Positions 6,538 through 16,435 are shown, counted from the stretch's first letter. The stretch: 64,000 nucleotides of DNA from Streptomyces sp. NBC_00878 (GCF_026341515.1 NZ_JAPEOK010000001.1:1674001-1738000); one strand, 5' to 3'. Numbers and translations are program-made. Notes: generated from the letters alone by a model not told the origin.

Positions 6538-9500
6538 CGATGATCTCCTGAGTTAGCACCACGCGCGCCGGTGCAGTCTTTCCGCCCTTTCCTGCGAGCG
6601 CTGCACTCTGGTAGAAGTCCTGCAATTTCTCCGCGTCACCCCTGCTTGCCAACCCTCGCAATTCAGCCGGAGAGCGTGTTCCGACGAGGTGAGAGGGATC
6701 TCCGGAACCCCAGACGCGCCCGCCCACTTCTTGCAGGGTGCCACCTTCAAGTTTCGGAACGCCGACCCTGCTGCCCGGATTGGCGAGATCGGTGGCGTTC
6801 CCCTTGGAGTCGACCGAGAAGCGAGGATCACAGTTGCTGTTGTGAACGAGTACCGGCGTCTCGCCCGCCATCACATAGTACGTGTGGAGGTCGTTGACGG
6901 TGAGGTTGTAGGTGGTGGCGTGCTGTGTGTAGGGCTGGTTGCCGGTGACGATGACCGTGTCGCCGTCGTCGGTGAGGAGGTTCATGCCCGGCTTGAGGTC
7001 TCCGGCCTCGACCCAGTCGTCTTCGGATGGTGACCAGATGGGGTGCTCGTGTGTTGCTATCAGCTGCTCGATGCCGCCTTCGGTGGCGATGGAGAGCTCG
7101 TTGAAGTGTTTGTCGTCCTCGGTGATGATGAGGCGGGTGACTTCCCGAGGGCCGGTTTCGCCGGTTTCCGGGTCGGTGGCGAGGACCTTGTCGCCGGGAT
7201 CGATGTCCTCGATGTCCTTGGTGGTGCCGTCGGCCATGAGGACGCCGGTTCCAGCCAGGAAGCACTTCGTGCACTTGGTGACTGCTTCTGCTACTTCATC
7301 GGCTTTCTTCAGTTTGGCGAGTTTGAAGAATTTGAGGAATGGCACGTCGCTGAGTGTCGAGGCGCAGGCGACGCTGACGCCGATGTCTGCCCCACATTCC
7401 TGCCAGTCTCCGAAATCCGGCAATACCAGGGACTGGACCACCTTCCAGGTCGGGTTCGTGGTGTGGTGCCAGACGCGTATTTCCTTCGGCTGGTGGACAC
7501 CACCTGCGTTGCCGTGCCCCCCGGTTTGACTCGTGCTGCCAACGTAGGCGGTCCCACCGCTTCCGCTGGTTGAGTAGAGGACATTTCCGCTCGTGTCGTA
7601 GCAGTTCGAGGTGGTGCAGCCGGGGCCGTTGTGCTTGTCCGGCGCCCAGGCGCTGTCGGGGTTGTTCGTATCGCAGCCGTCGCAGAACAGCCCGGTGGGG
7701 TCGCTGTAGTTGATGGGGTTGTTGTTGCTGTAGCTGTACGCGGAAAGGTTCTGTGGCACATACGGTGCACTGAGCGGGTCGGGGCTGAGGAAGCGTCCGA
7801 GGTTGGGGTCGTAGGCCCGGGCGCCGAGCAGGGAGAGGCCGGTGCTGGTGTCCTCCACCGCCCCGAGGAAGCCGTTGTCGGTGCCGGTGGGCAGGGTGCC
7901 GCTGCGTTGGTCGCCGAATGGCGTGTAGCGGCGGCGGGTTGAGGCGCCCGTGGAGGCGTCGACGGCAAGCTGTGTGGAGGCCTGGGTGTCGGCCATCAGG
8001 TAGGTGAGCTTGCCGTTGGTGACGGTGTTGCCCTCGGTCGTGCGTATGGCCACCGTTGCGGATCCGCTTGTGTACGAGCGGGTCGCCGTCACCGTCGTGC
8101 CGTCGGTGGTGCGCAGTTCCATGCCGGCGATGGAGGCGATGGTCTCCTGGGGGCTGGTGCGGACCAGGAGGTTGCCGTCGGCGTCGTAGGCGTAGCGGGT
8201 GAGTTCGCTGCCGCTGGTTTTGGTGGTTTTGACTGTGTCGAGCTGGCCGAGTTTGGTCCAGGTGTAGTCGGTGGTGGTGCCGCCTTCGACGCGCTGCTTC
8301 ATTGTGCCGTCGTCGAAGTAGGTGAGGGTGTCCGTGCGGGTGGTGGTGCTGCCTGTCTTGTTGACGATCTTGCGGACGCCGTGGGGCTGGTTGGCGTTGG
8401 CCGTGGTCCAGGTGCCGGCGTCGTCGTATCCGGGGTAGAGGTAGTCGCGCAGGGCGGCGGTGCCGGCGGAGTTGGTGTCGGTGACCGACTGGAGGTTGCC
8501 CATCCGGTCGTAGGTGTAGTCGGTCTGGTAGGGGGCCGTGCCCTGGAAGTTTGACGTCGTTTGTTCGGGGGTGGCGGTGCAGATACCCGCCGTGGTGTGG
8601 GTGAACGCCTTCTTCAGGCGGTTCTGGTCGTCGTAGCGGAAGCACTGGGACTGGGCGGTCTGGCCGGTGGCCTGTTCGCGCAGTTCGGTGAGCTTGCCGG
8701 CCAGGTCGTAGCTGTAGGTGTCCTTCTGGGCTTCGCTGACCAGTTCGTTGGTCGTGGTGGTCGTGGCGATGGCCTTCAGCCACCGGGTGCCGTTGCTGTC
8801 GTCGTAGCTGTAGCTGCGCTGTGCCTGGATGCCGTTGCCGCCGAACTCGGCGCCGTAGTTGCGCTCCACCAGGCGTCCGTAGGCGTCGTAGGCAGTGCCG
8901 TCGATGTAGACCGCGTTGCCCAGGCTGCTGGTCAGACGCATGGGCTGACCGTATTCGTCGTACGTGGCGGTCACTGTCTCCGCGGCGAGTCCGCCCGCTG
9001 CGGGGTAGGTCGCCGTGGTGACGTGGTCGGCGGCGTCGTAATCGAGTGAGGTCGTGTAGCTGCCCGTGAGTGAGGTGACGGCGGACGGAATGGTCACTGT
9101 GCTGCTGAGTGCGCGACCGCGTGTGTCGAAGGATCCGACGTTGGTGGTGTAGGTGTTACCGCTCGTGTCGCGGCTGGTGGTCGAGGTGATCTGGCCCTTG
9201 CCGTTCGTGACGCCCGCGCCGTCCCAGGCCCAGGCGGCGAGTTCGGTCGAGCCGTTGCGGACGGACGTCTTGCGGCCCAGGTTGTCGTACCCGTAGTCCA
9301 GGACGGTCGTCGCGGGGCTGCTGGTCGTCCCGGTGTTGCTGGTCGTCTTGGTGATCTGGCCGTTGGCGTCGTACTCGGTCGCTGAGGCTCCCGCGTCCGG
9401 GTCATCGACTGTGAGGCGCTGGCCGGCCCAGTCGTAGCCGTAGAGGGTGTTGTTGCCCCGCGGGTCGGTGATCTGCTTCAGTTCGCCCTTCCCACTGTAG

Positions 9501-12500
9501 GCGTAGGACGTGGTGAAGCCGGTGCCGCCGTCGTACTCGATGACCTTGGACACCTGGCCGTAGACATCGGTGTAGGTGTCTGTGGCGGTGCCCACGGCGG
9601 GCTTGACGCTGGTGAAGTCGCCGTCGTAGTTGCTGATGACCTTGCCCTCGCCTCGCGGCACGCCGTAGGCCTGGAGCTGGGAGACGACGGTGCGGCCAGC
9701 CCAGTCCAGCACCAGGTCGTTGTAGGAGGGGATGTCCGCGAACTCAGGGCTGGCGGGTCCGCCGGAGCCCGCGGTGCCCTGGTTGCGGAAGACCGCCGAG
9801 GTGCCGGTGGCCCGACTGGCGGAGTCGTAGCGGGTGACCGCCACCTGACGGTACGGAACGAGGTCGCCGGCCAGGTTGCGATCGTCCGGCAACGGCGTCT
9901 GCGTCTCCCTGGGGCGGCCGACGCCGTCCATATAGGCGTACGAGGACAGGTATGTGGTGCCTGACTGCAGCACCTGGGATGCCACGCGCGGATAGCCGTC
10001 GACCGCGTCCGGAACCCCGGAACCGTTGGTCGACGTGGGAATGCTGTAGCTGAACTTCATCGACGGCGAGGTGCCGGTCTCGGTGGGCTTCCACACCTCC
10101 ACCACGCGGCCCGCGGAATCCAGAGTCACCTTGGTGGAGTTGCCGTTGGCGTCCTGGACCGTGGTGGGGACGCCCCAGTAGCGGGAGGCCCATGCCGTGG
10201 AGGTCATCGCGCTCTGGCCGGTCAGGGCTCCGTCCGGGTCAGGCGTGGTGGTGATGATGCCGTTCAGCGGCCAGGTGTTGGCCGGGCTGTAGACGGTGGT
10301 GATGCGGTTGTGCTTGCCGTCCTCGGTCCAGGTCACGCGGCCGGCGTCGTCGTATCCCGACCACACCGACCGGTAGGTTCCGGCCTTGGTGTAGGTGCGT
10401 GTCTCGGTCGGGTTGCCGTCGACGGGCTTGTTGCCGCTCACGCTGGTGGCATCGTCGTACAGCGTGGTGGCGTAGCCGTCCTGGTTGCTGTCGGCGATGC
10501 TGGAGCAGCCGACCGAGTAGTGCTTGACCTCATCGGGCAGCACGGTCCAGCGCTGCGCGCCGGTGGAGTCGTAGTTGTCGGTGTTGTAGGCGCGGCCGTA
10601 GGTGGTGCAGCGGTTGTCGGAGACGCTGCTCTGACCCCAGTCGTCGGTGCGCATGGGCAGGCCGAACGTGGTGGACGCCGCCTCGGTGGTGTCGTACTCG
10701 TTCTCCACCACGTGTTCGCGCCAGGTGCCGCCCTTGACCAGGGTTTTCGTGGTGGTCTTGGACTCACGGACGAAGCGGGCGTCGGTCAGGCCGTCGTACT
10801 GGGCGGTGTTGTGGGACCAGTACGAGTGATAGGTGCGCTCGTGGGAGGCGCCGGTGTCGTCGCGCAGCGAGGTCGACAGCGCCTTGCCTGCCAGCCAGGA
10901 GTGGTCGCTGTAGTTGTTTCCGTCGCCGTCGTTGACCGTCACCGTCTTCGTCGCCGACGTGTCCGTCTTGGAGGTGCGGTCGCCGTCCAGGCCGCGGTAG
11001 AGCCAGTACTTGTTCGTCTTCTTGCCGGTGCTCGCGCCGGTGGAGACCTGGACTTCCTGGTAGCCGCGCCAGTCCGACCAGGTCTCGTCCTCGTCCTTGG
11101 TGAGCGGGTCGTTGGTGAACCGCCAGCCGGCGCCGTCCTCGTAGGTGTAGGAGGTGGTCATCACCGGTGCGCCGTCCTGGTTCGTGGTCACGGTCGGGTC
11201 GACCTCGACCTTGGTGACCAGGAACTTCTTGAACCAGCCGGTCTTGGCTTCGGTCTCCCCTTCCGGAGTCCACTTCTGCCAGTAGCAGTCCTGGGTGTTC
11301 GACGCCTGACTGGGCAGGCTGTTGATGTCGCAGGCGTTGGCGAAGCCGTAGGAGACGGTGGTGGTGGCGCCCAGGTCGCCGTGGATTTCCTGGATGCGGG
11401 GGAAGTTGAGCTCGGCGGAGCCGACCTTGTTGTCCAGGTCGGTCCGGTTGAAGTTGATCACCGGCAGGACGATGTCGTCACTGTCACCTGCGCTGCCGTA
11501 GGTCTTGCGCTGCACGTAGTCCAGCCACAGTGTCTTGCCGATCGTCCCGTCCGGGTTGGGCATGCCGTACTTGTTCTGGTACTGCTGCACCAGGTCCCAG
11601 CCGGTGCCGTCCTGGTCGCCGACGTACGTCTTGATGTCCCACAGCATGTCCGTGGAGAAGAACGTGGGGAAATACGTCTTGCCCGCGCATTCGTAGTCCG
11701 CCGACGTGCCGTCACACATCAGGTCGATCGGCACGTCCGGATACGAGGTCGGCTTGGCGTCGAAGGTCGGGCAGGCCGCGGGCGCATCGCGCAGCGGGTC
11801 GTTCTCGTTGACGCGCTCGATACACCGGTTGACGTGGCTCAGTTCGACCTTCGCCGGGACCTTTCCGTTGGCGATCTGTGAGGACCAGCCGTACTGGATC
11901 TCCTTCACATAGCCGGAGGAGACGTACGAGCGCGCCTGGTCGGTGTTCGCGACCGAGCGGTAGTGGTTGTACTCCTTGTCGTAGAAGTACATCGTCTCGA
12001 CCTCGTTGGCGTCGACCGCCCGGTCGAGGTTGAAGCGCCAGGCCTGGGTGCACGGCTCGGGGAACTGGTCGCGGCACGGCTCGCCCGCGTCGTTTCCGAC
12101 GACCGGCACGGTGAAGACGGAGGCGGTGGCGGTGCCGGTGCGCTCGGAGCGGCCCCAGCCGAAGTAGTAACGGTGGCCCTCCTGGCTGGAGATCACCCAG
12201 TACTCGCCGTCGCGGCCCGCGCCGTGCCCGTTGAACAGGCGCTGCACCCGCCAGCCCGGGTCGTCCTTCACGTGGTACGCGCCGCTGCCGGTGTTGTCCT
12301 GGACCAGCTCCGAGGTGACACCGTTGAGGTTGATCATGTAGACCGCGCCGGACGGCTCCTCGGTGGAATTCGGCGAGTCCCAGCACAGGTCGCCGATCGT
12401 CGGCAGGCCGTCCTGGGTGCAGTTGCGGTAACGGCGCTCGATGAAGCCGACATTGAGGTCCCAGCCCATGCCCGCCCAGGACGCCTGGTTGTTCGAGGCC

Positions 12501-13660
12501 GACGTACGACCATCCACGGACTGCGAGTTGTACGTCATCGCCAACGGCGGCGCGGAGCCCATCGGCGGCGTCGGCAGCTGGATCGGCAGGTTGTACGTGA
12601 ACGCCCCCGAGCCCGTGGACACGTCCCACGAACCGGTGGGCGACAGCGTCGAGGCCCGGTAGTCACCCGCGTCGGATGAGGAGCCGGTGGTCAGCGCGAA
12701 CACACTCCCGCCGGTGCTGCCCGCCTCGCGCATGAGCTGCGCCGAGACGCCCTCTGTGGTCGTGTCGGCGACCGCCGTCACCGTGGCGGTCAGGGTGCCC
12801 GTGGCCGTGTCGTTCTCCACCGGCACGAACTCCCGGTCCGTACAGCCCTCCACGCCGGGGGTCTGCAGCGCGCAGGCGGGCAGCTTCACCAGGCGCAGGC
12901 GGGATGCGAAGTCACCGCCGTACGCGTACTTGAAGCCTGAGTAGTCGATGTCGACCTGCACCTGGCCGACCACGTCGACGCCGTCGGTCCGGGTGACCTC
13001 AAGGCCCAGGCCGATACCGCCGGCCGCAGCCACCGCCTCGCGGTCCAGGACTCTCACGTCGACCTGGTCCGGGGACACCGCATCCGCGGCAGCCTCGGCC
13101 GATGCCGATGCCGATGCCGAGGCCTCGGGCGAGGAACTCGGCCCGGCCACCGGACTTCCGCTCGGCTCGGCACCGGCAGACCGCTCGGCGGCGCTCGGGC
13201 TGGGCGACGCGGTGTCCTTGGCCGGCCTGGAAGAGCCCAACTGAGCCTGGGTGTCGACTCCCTCCGCCACGGGAGCGATCTCCACGACGTCGCCGACCTG
13301 CGTACTCTCGCCATCATCCGTGCCGCCCGTAGCCGATGCAGACGGCTCGGGCTCCACCGTGCCCGGCTCCCCAGGAGCCGCCTGCGACAAGTCAACCCTC
13401 GCCTCGGCCGCGCGCGGCCACTGCGGAGCGGGAAGCGGCTTGCCCACCTCCTCGGCCTTCTGCTCCGGCACCGAGCCCAGGGACTGCGACGGCACCACCG
13501 GCGTCGGATCAAAAGCTGCCGCTGCAGCCGCCTGGGGCGACACCACCGACAACGTCGACAGCAACCCGGCCAACAACGCACCCGCAAGACCAACCGAGAC
13601 GAAACGCCCACGCCGAGCAGCCAACCGAACTCCCACCCCACGCGGCCCACACCAACGCAC
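6524..13660 (-). CDS. Secreted Rhs/YD-repeat polymorphic toxin with HINT domain
   Basis: A 2378-residue exported protein. Residues 1-48 form a signal peptide (Arg-rich start, then VSVGLAGALLAGLLSTLSVV and an AQAAAAA-like end). A Pro/Ser/Ala-rich linker runs to about 210. A long SpvB/TcaC-like and YD-repeat shell spans about 330-1990, ending in the Rhs core LGARAYDPNLGRFLSPDPLS. A HINT (intein-like) domain starts at CFLAGTGVLMADG (about 2132) and ends near TPVLVHNSN (about 2273); it can self-cleave to release the tip. The last 100 residues (GGTLQEVGGRVWGSGDPSHL, SPAELRGLASRGDAEKL) form the toxin, of a type I cannot name. Immunity gene 6268-6537 overlaps the stop. Confidence 0.93.
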   Translation of the reverse strand: MRWCGPRGVGVRLAARRGRFVSVGLAGALLAGLLSTLSVVSPQAAAAAAFDPTPVVPSQSLGSVPEQKAEEVGKPLPAPQWPRAAEARVDLSQAAPGEPGTVEPEPSASATGGTDDGESTQVGDVVEIAPVAEGVDTQAQLGSSRPAKDTASPSPSAAERSAGAEPSGSPVAGPSSSPEASASASASAEAAADAVSPDQVDVRVLDREAVAAAGGIGLGLEVTRTDGVDVVGQVQVDIDYSGFKYAYGGDFASRLRLVKLPACALQTPGVEGCTDREFVPVENDTATGTLTATVTAVADTTTEGVSAQLMREAGSTGGSVFALTTGSSSDAGDYRASTLSPTGSWDVSTGSGAFTYNLPIQLPTPPMGSAPPLAMTYNSQSVDGRTSASNNQASWAGMGWDLNVGFIERRYRNCTQDGLPTIGDLCWDSPNSTEEPSGAVYMINLNGVTSELVQDNTGSGAYHVKDDPGWRVQRLFNGHGAGRDGEYWVISSQEGHRYYFGWGRSERTGTATASVFTVPVVGNDAGEPCRDQFPEPCTQAWRFNLDRAVDANEVETMYFYDKEYNHYRSVANTDQARSYVSSGYVKEIQYGWSSQIANGKVPAKVELSHVNRCIERVNENDPLRDAPAACPTFDAKPTSYPDVPIDLMCDGTSADYECAGKTYFPTFFSTDMLWDIKTYVGDQDGTGWDLVQQYQNKYGMPNPDGTIGKTLWLDYVQRKTYGSAGDSDDIVLPVINFNRTDLDNKVGSAELNFPRIQEIHGDLGATTTVSYGFANACDINSLPSQASNTQDCYWQKWTPEGETEAKTGWFKKFLVTKVEVDPTVTTNQDGAPVMTTSYTYEDGAGWRFTNDPLTKDEDETWSDWRGYQEVQVSTGASTGKKTNKYWLYRGLDGDRTSKTDTSATKTVTVNDGDGNNYSDHSWLAGKALSTSLRDDTGASHERTYHSYWSHNTAQYDGLTDARFVRESKTTTKTLVKGGTWREHVVENEYDTTEAASTTFGLPMRTDDWGQSSVSDNRCTTYGRAYNTDNYDSTGAQRWTVLPDEVKHYSVGCSSIADSNQDGYATTLYDDATSVSGNKPVDGNPTETRTYTKAGTYRSVWSGYDDAGRVTWTEDGKHNRITTVYSPANTWPLNGIITTTPDPDGALTGQSAMTSTAWASRYWGVPTTVQDANGNSTKVTLDSAGRVVEVWKPTETGTSPSMKFSYSIPTSTNGSGVPDAVDGYPRVASQVLQSGTTYLSSYAYMDGVGRPRETQTPLPDDRNLAGDLVPYRQVAVTRYDSASRATGTSAVFRNQGTAGSGGPASPEFADIPSYNDLVLDWAGRTVVSQLQAYGVPRGEGKVISNYDGDFTSVKPAVGTATDTYTDVYGQVSKVIEYDGGTGFTTSYAYSGKGELKQITDPRGNNTLYGYDWAGQRLTVDDPDAGASATEYDANGQITKTTSNTGTTSSPATTVLDYGYDNLGRKTSVRNGSTELAAWAWDGAGVTNGKGQITSTTSRDTSGNTYTTNVGSFDTRGRALSSTVTIPSAVTSLTGSYTTSLDYDAADHVTTATYPAAGGLAAETVTATYDEYGQPMRLTSSLGNAVYIDGTAYDAYGRLVERNYGAEFGGNGIQAQRSYSYDDSNGTRWLKAIATTTTTNELVSEAQKDTYSYDLAGKLTELREQATGQTAQSQCFRYDDQNRLKKAFTHTTAGICTATPEQTTSNFQGTAPYQTDYTYDRMGNLQSVTDTNSAGTAALRDYLYPGYDDAGTWTTANANQPHGVRKIVNKTGSTTTRTDTLTYFDDGTMKQRVEGGTTTDYTWTKLGQLDTVKTTKTSGSELTRYAYDADGNLLVRTSPQETIASIAGMELRTTDGTTVTATRSYTSGSATVAIRTTEGNTVTNGKLTYLMADTQASTQLAVDASTGASTRRRYTPFGDQRSGTLPTGTDNGFLGAVEDTSTGLSLLGARAYDPNLGRFLSPDPLSAPYVPQNLSAYSYSNNNPINYSDPTGLFCDGCDTNNPDSAWAPDKHNGPGCTTSNCYDTSGNVLYSTSGSGGTAYVGSTSQTGGHGNAGGVHQPKEIRVWHHTTNPTWKVVQSLVLPDFGDWQECGADIGVSVACASTLSDVPFLKFFKLAKLKKADEVAEAVTKCTKCFLAGTGVLMADGTTKDIEDIDPGDKVLATDPETGETGPREVTRLIITEDDKHFNELSIATEGGIEQLIATHEHPIWSPSEDDWVEAGDLKPGMNLLTDDGDTVIVTGNQPYTQHATTYNLTVNDLHTYYVMAGETPVLVHNSNCDPRFSVDSKGNATDLANPGSRVGVPKLEGGTLQEVGGRVWGSGDPSHLVGTRSPAELRGLASRGDAEKLQDFYQSAALAGKGGKTAPARVVLTQEIIDAWR

Positions 13661-14300
13661 AGACCGCAGCTCACCCGAAACAGACCGTCGGCATCAGGGC
13701 AGGACCAACCGCGCTCCCCAGCAAGGCGAGGAAGCGACTCGTCCCTGAATTGGATCAGTGAACGGGGACGGTAACCGCTGTAAACGCCTTGTGAACAGGT
13801 CACCAGAAGAAAGGTTCCAGCAACTGAGAGTGACGTCAGTCACACGCGAGACTCTCATGCCACGCAGCACGGCTGCACCGCCCCACCAGTTCTGAGGCCC
13901 CAAACGGCCGCCAGCGGCCTCGATGGGGAATCGGATCCTTCGACTATGTGGTGGCCATCAACTGCAACCGCATGCCTCGCTGGACCGGACCCGGCCACTC
14001 GGCGAGGCAAAGGGCGGCGGCATCTGAGTCCATATAGACCACGGCGGCCCGACACAGGGCCGCATCTCACTGCCGAAAAACCGGATGAAGGAGCTGCTGC
14101 GCCGACTGGACCCAGCGAAGAAGCCCGTCGTGGTCATGGGAGCCGAAAAAGCCCTGGGAAAGTGGGCCGGGGCATCACCGTTGGCCCCGCGGCGGACTTC
14201 CGTACCGCGCAGACGCGCACTCCCGACCGGCACTACGAACGCCCGCTTGCTCGATGGCCGCTGGGTCCCGCCGACCTCCCGAGTCGGCCTCGGTCACCAG
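13661..14300. other. Non-coding or decayed stretch upstream of the Rhs gene
   Basis: No intact gene is visible on either strand. The first 150 bases should hold the Rhs promoter. I see no confident -10/-35. A short plus-strand phrase near 14082-14175 (MKELLRRLDPAKKPVVVMGA) has coding character but no extended family match I can recall. The stretch continues into the remnants at 14301-14793. Confidence 0.5.
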
Positions 14301-14462
14301 GCCGCTGCGCAGTGCGGCGAAGTCCGCCTTGCGGAGGGCACGGTTGGCCGTCGCGCAGATGACGAGGCCGGCGTCGCGGATTGCTTCCTGGCACGATTCG
14401 GCGGTCCGGAACCCTTGGGAGTGCGCCTGGACCTGCTTGAGGTTGCTGTCGAATACGGTGAC
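14301..14462 (-). pseudogene. Fragment resembling the NAD-binding domain of S-adenosylhomocysteine hydrolase
   Basis: Read leftward from 14462, a frame without any start gives VTVFDSNLKQVQAHSQGF, then QEAIRDAGLVICATANRALR and KADFAALRSG. This is the beta-D to beta-F part of a Rossmann domain of the adenosylhomocysteinase type (Asp at the end of a strand, then 'VVCATGN..L...DF..L'). Beyond 14301 the similarity dissolves and no N-terminal part is present. It ends five bases from the recombinase remnant on the other strand, suggesting a recombination junction. Confidence 0.5.
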
Positions 14463-14467
14463 AGGAA

Positions 14468-14793
14468 GCCGACGCCGACCCCGCCCTCGTCACCCAATGG
14501 ATCGCCAAGACACAGGCCCGCAAAGCGCGCGCCGGAGCCGAACTGCGCACCGCGGCCAAGGCCCCGGCTCACGGATGCCCCGTGACGAGATCGCCCGGCT
14601 CGCACGCTCCATCAGCGACCTGGCCGCCGCCGTACGCCAAGCGGAAGCCGCGGACAAGGCGGAGATCTACCGCTGGCTCGGGCTCGCCCTCACCTGCGAC
14701 TCCGGGAAAGAGAAAGTGCTGGTCGAGATGAATCTCAACCAGCACTCTGCGGCAACCCGTGGGCTACCAGTCGGTGTCCGAGGGGGGACTTGA
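14468..14793 (+). pseudogene. C-terminal remnant of a large serine recombinase
   Basis: Two plus frames join to spell the end of a Streptomyces serine recombinase. The first, from 14468, gives ADADPALVTQWIAKTQARKA then GAELRTAAKA. After a frameshift near 14575 comes RDEIARLARSISDLAAAVRQ, then AADKAEIYRWLGLALTCD. This is the coiled-coil tail seen in the recombinase family ('DEIA.....ISDL..VL..AD..DKAE.Y..LGL.LTY'). The catalytic and zinc domains are gone. The final codons run into the 3' half of the tRNA-Leu gene on the other strand. Confidence 0.6.
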
Positions 14794-14859
14794 ACCCCCA
14801 CGCCCGATAAAGGGCACTAGCACCTCAAGCTAGCGCGTCTGCCATTCCGCCACCCGGAC
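14775..14859 (-). tRNA. tRNA-Leu(GAG)
   Basis: An 85-base class II tRNA. The acceptor GTCCGGG pairs with CTCGGAC (one G-T pair), followed by discriminator A at 14775. The anticodon stem CTAGC/GCTAG encloses loop TTGAGGT, so the anticodon is GAG (reads CTC). The T arm is GGGGGTTCAAGTCCCCC, and there is a variable arm (TGCCCTTTATCGGGCG). CCA is not encoded. The accessory island lies on its 3' side, as expected if integrases have used it as an attachment site. Confidence 0.95.
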
Positions 14860-15000
14860 TAGGTGTCTGCCACCTGGACGGAGGTGTTCCCCGCGGCGAC
14901 ATGGACAACAATACCAAGCTTTCGGAGTGGCTTTCACCTGCGTTTCCTCGCTCCGGCGGGGGTTCCCGACGGGTACGGAGGGTGCACCTACAGTCTCACC

Positions 15001-16359
15001 ATGGGTGACTGGAAGACTACGGACGGGCTGCCACGGGGGCGGCGGCCCCGCGCTTTGTCGCCGCTGCGCGAACATCTGCGGGACACGTTCTGGTTCGCTC
15101 CGACCGCCGCCCTGGTTCTGGTCCTGGTGGTGTGGATGGCGGCGTCGGCGGCGGACGACGCGATCCTGACCGCGCTGCGCGACGCGGGCGACGAGGAAGC
15201 CGTCAGTGATCTGCTGGGGATCGCCGAGGACGCGAAGACCGTGGTCACCACGATCAGCGCGGCCATGATGACCTTCATCGGTGTCGTCTTCAGCATCTCG
15301 CTGGTCGCCGTACAGATGGCCGCCGGACAGTTCAGCCCCCGCGTCGTACGGATCTTCGTGCGGAGCCGGATCACGAAGGCCACCTTCGCGGTGTTCCTGG
15401 CGACCTTCGTCCAGTCCCTCCTGGTCCTCACCTCGTACGACAGTCAGCGCGATCCCGCGCTGGTGTCCTCGATCCCGCTCATCCAGTCCGTCCTCACACT
15501 GATCCTGGTGGGACTGAGCGTGATCCTGTTCGTGATGTACGTGAACTCGACACTGCGGTTGATGCGGATCGCGCACGTCGTCGACCTGATCACCACAGAG
15601 GCGCTGCGGGTCGTCACGCGCATGCCCCTCGACATCTCCGCGAAGGAGCCCGTCGGCCCCGGTCCCAGTCCCAGCCCCGATCTCGGTCCCGAGACCGCCC
15701 GCTTCGCCCATCACGGCCGCGGGGGCGTGCTGCGGGACATCGACATCGCACGGCTCGTCCGTATGGCGCGGCAACACGGCGTCGTACTGCGGCTCGTCCC
15801 GCGGATCGGGGACTTCGTCGTGCCGGGCACGCCAGTGTTCGCCGTACACGGCGGGCCCGCCCCGAAAGGGCTGCGCTCACTCGGCTTCCAGGTGTCCGTG
15901 GGGGCCGAGCGGACGTTCCATCAGGATCTGGGATTCGGGCTGCGGCAGTTGTCGGACATCGCGTTGCGCGCCCTGTCGCCTGCCGTCAACGACCCCACCA
16001 CCGCAGTGCAGGCCGTGGACCGGATCGTGCAGTTCCTGTCCTCTGTGGCGCGACGGCCGCTCGGGGCCGTGTTGCACAGGGACCGGCAGGGCACCGTACG
16101 CCTGGTGCAGCCCGTGCCGGACTGGACCGAGCTGGTCGACCTCGGGTTCACCGAGATCCGGGTGTACTCGGTGGCCAGTCCTCAGGTCACCCGACGTCTG
16201 CTGGCAGGGCTCGACGATCTCCTCGCTGCCGTTGCCGAGGAGCGTCGGGCGCCGCTGGTCCGGCATCGCACCCTGCTGACCCAGGCCGTGGAACGGGCCG
16301 TGCCGGAGCCCGCGGACCGCGCCTTCGCCCTCCACCCGGACCGGCAGGGCATCGGGTAG
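15001..16359 (+). CDS. DUF2254 family membrane protein
   Basis: A 452-residue protein, taking ATG 15001 (MGDWKTTDG) as start; longer readings run back into the tRNA flank and are unlikely. The N-terminal third carries four hydrophobic segments (about 36-52, 84-105, 130-150 and 162-182). The soluble remainder contains DIALRALSPAVNDPTTAVQA, the hallmark of DUF2254. The family is uncharacterised; topology suggests an integral membrane protein with a large cytoplasmic tail. It is single-gene and convergent with the aldehyde dehydrogenase. Confidence 0.88.
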   Translation: MGDWKTTDGLPRGRRPRALSPLREHLRDTFWFAPTAALVLVLVVWMAASAADDAILTALRDAGDEEAVSDLLGIAEDAKTVVTTISAAMMTFIGVVFSISLVAVQMAAGQFSPRVVRIFVRSRITKATFAVFLATFVQSLLVLTSYDSQRDPALVSSIPLIQSVLTLILVGLSVILFVMYVNSTLRLMRIAHVVDLITTEALRVVTRMPLDISAKEPVGPGPSPSPDLGPETARFAHHGRGGVLRDIDIARLVRMARQHGVVLRLVPRIGDFVVPGTPVFAVHGGPAPKGLRSLGFQVSVGAERTFHQDLGFGLRQLSDIALRALSPAVNDPTTAVQAVDRIVQFLSSVARRPLGAVLHRDRQGTVRLVQPVPDWTELVDLGFTEIRVYSVASPQVTRRLLAGLDDLLAAVAEERRAPLVRHRTLLTQAVERAVPEPADRAFALHPDRQGIG

Positions 16360-16435
16360 GCGCGACTCGGCCGTCACCGCTGCACGAGGACGCGACAAGC
16401 GACAACCAACAACCCACGCCCCACACCCCACGACC

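Noticed and set aside
10310-11881. 523-codon open frame opposite the Rhs gene
   Set aside because: Pure shadow: its composition (Val/Gly/Arg runs) is the complement of the YD-repeat coding frame, and no domain is visible.
14863-15000. N-terminal extension of the DUF2254 gene
   Set aside because: It would begin just beside the tRNA gene and lacks hydrophobic or conserved sequence; ATG 15001 is the better start.
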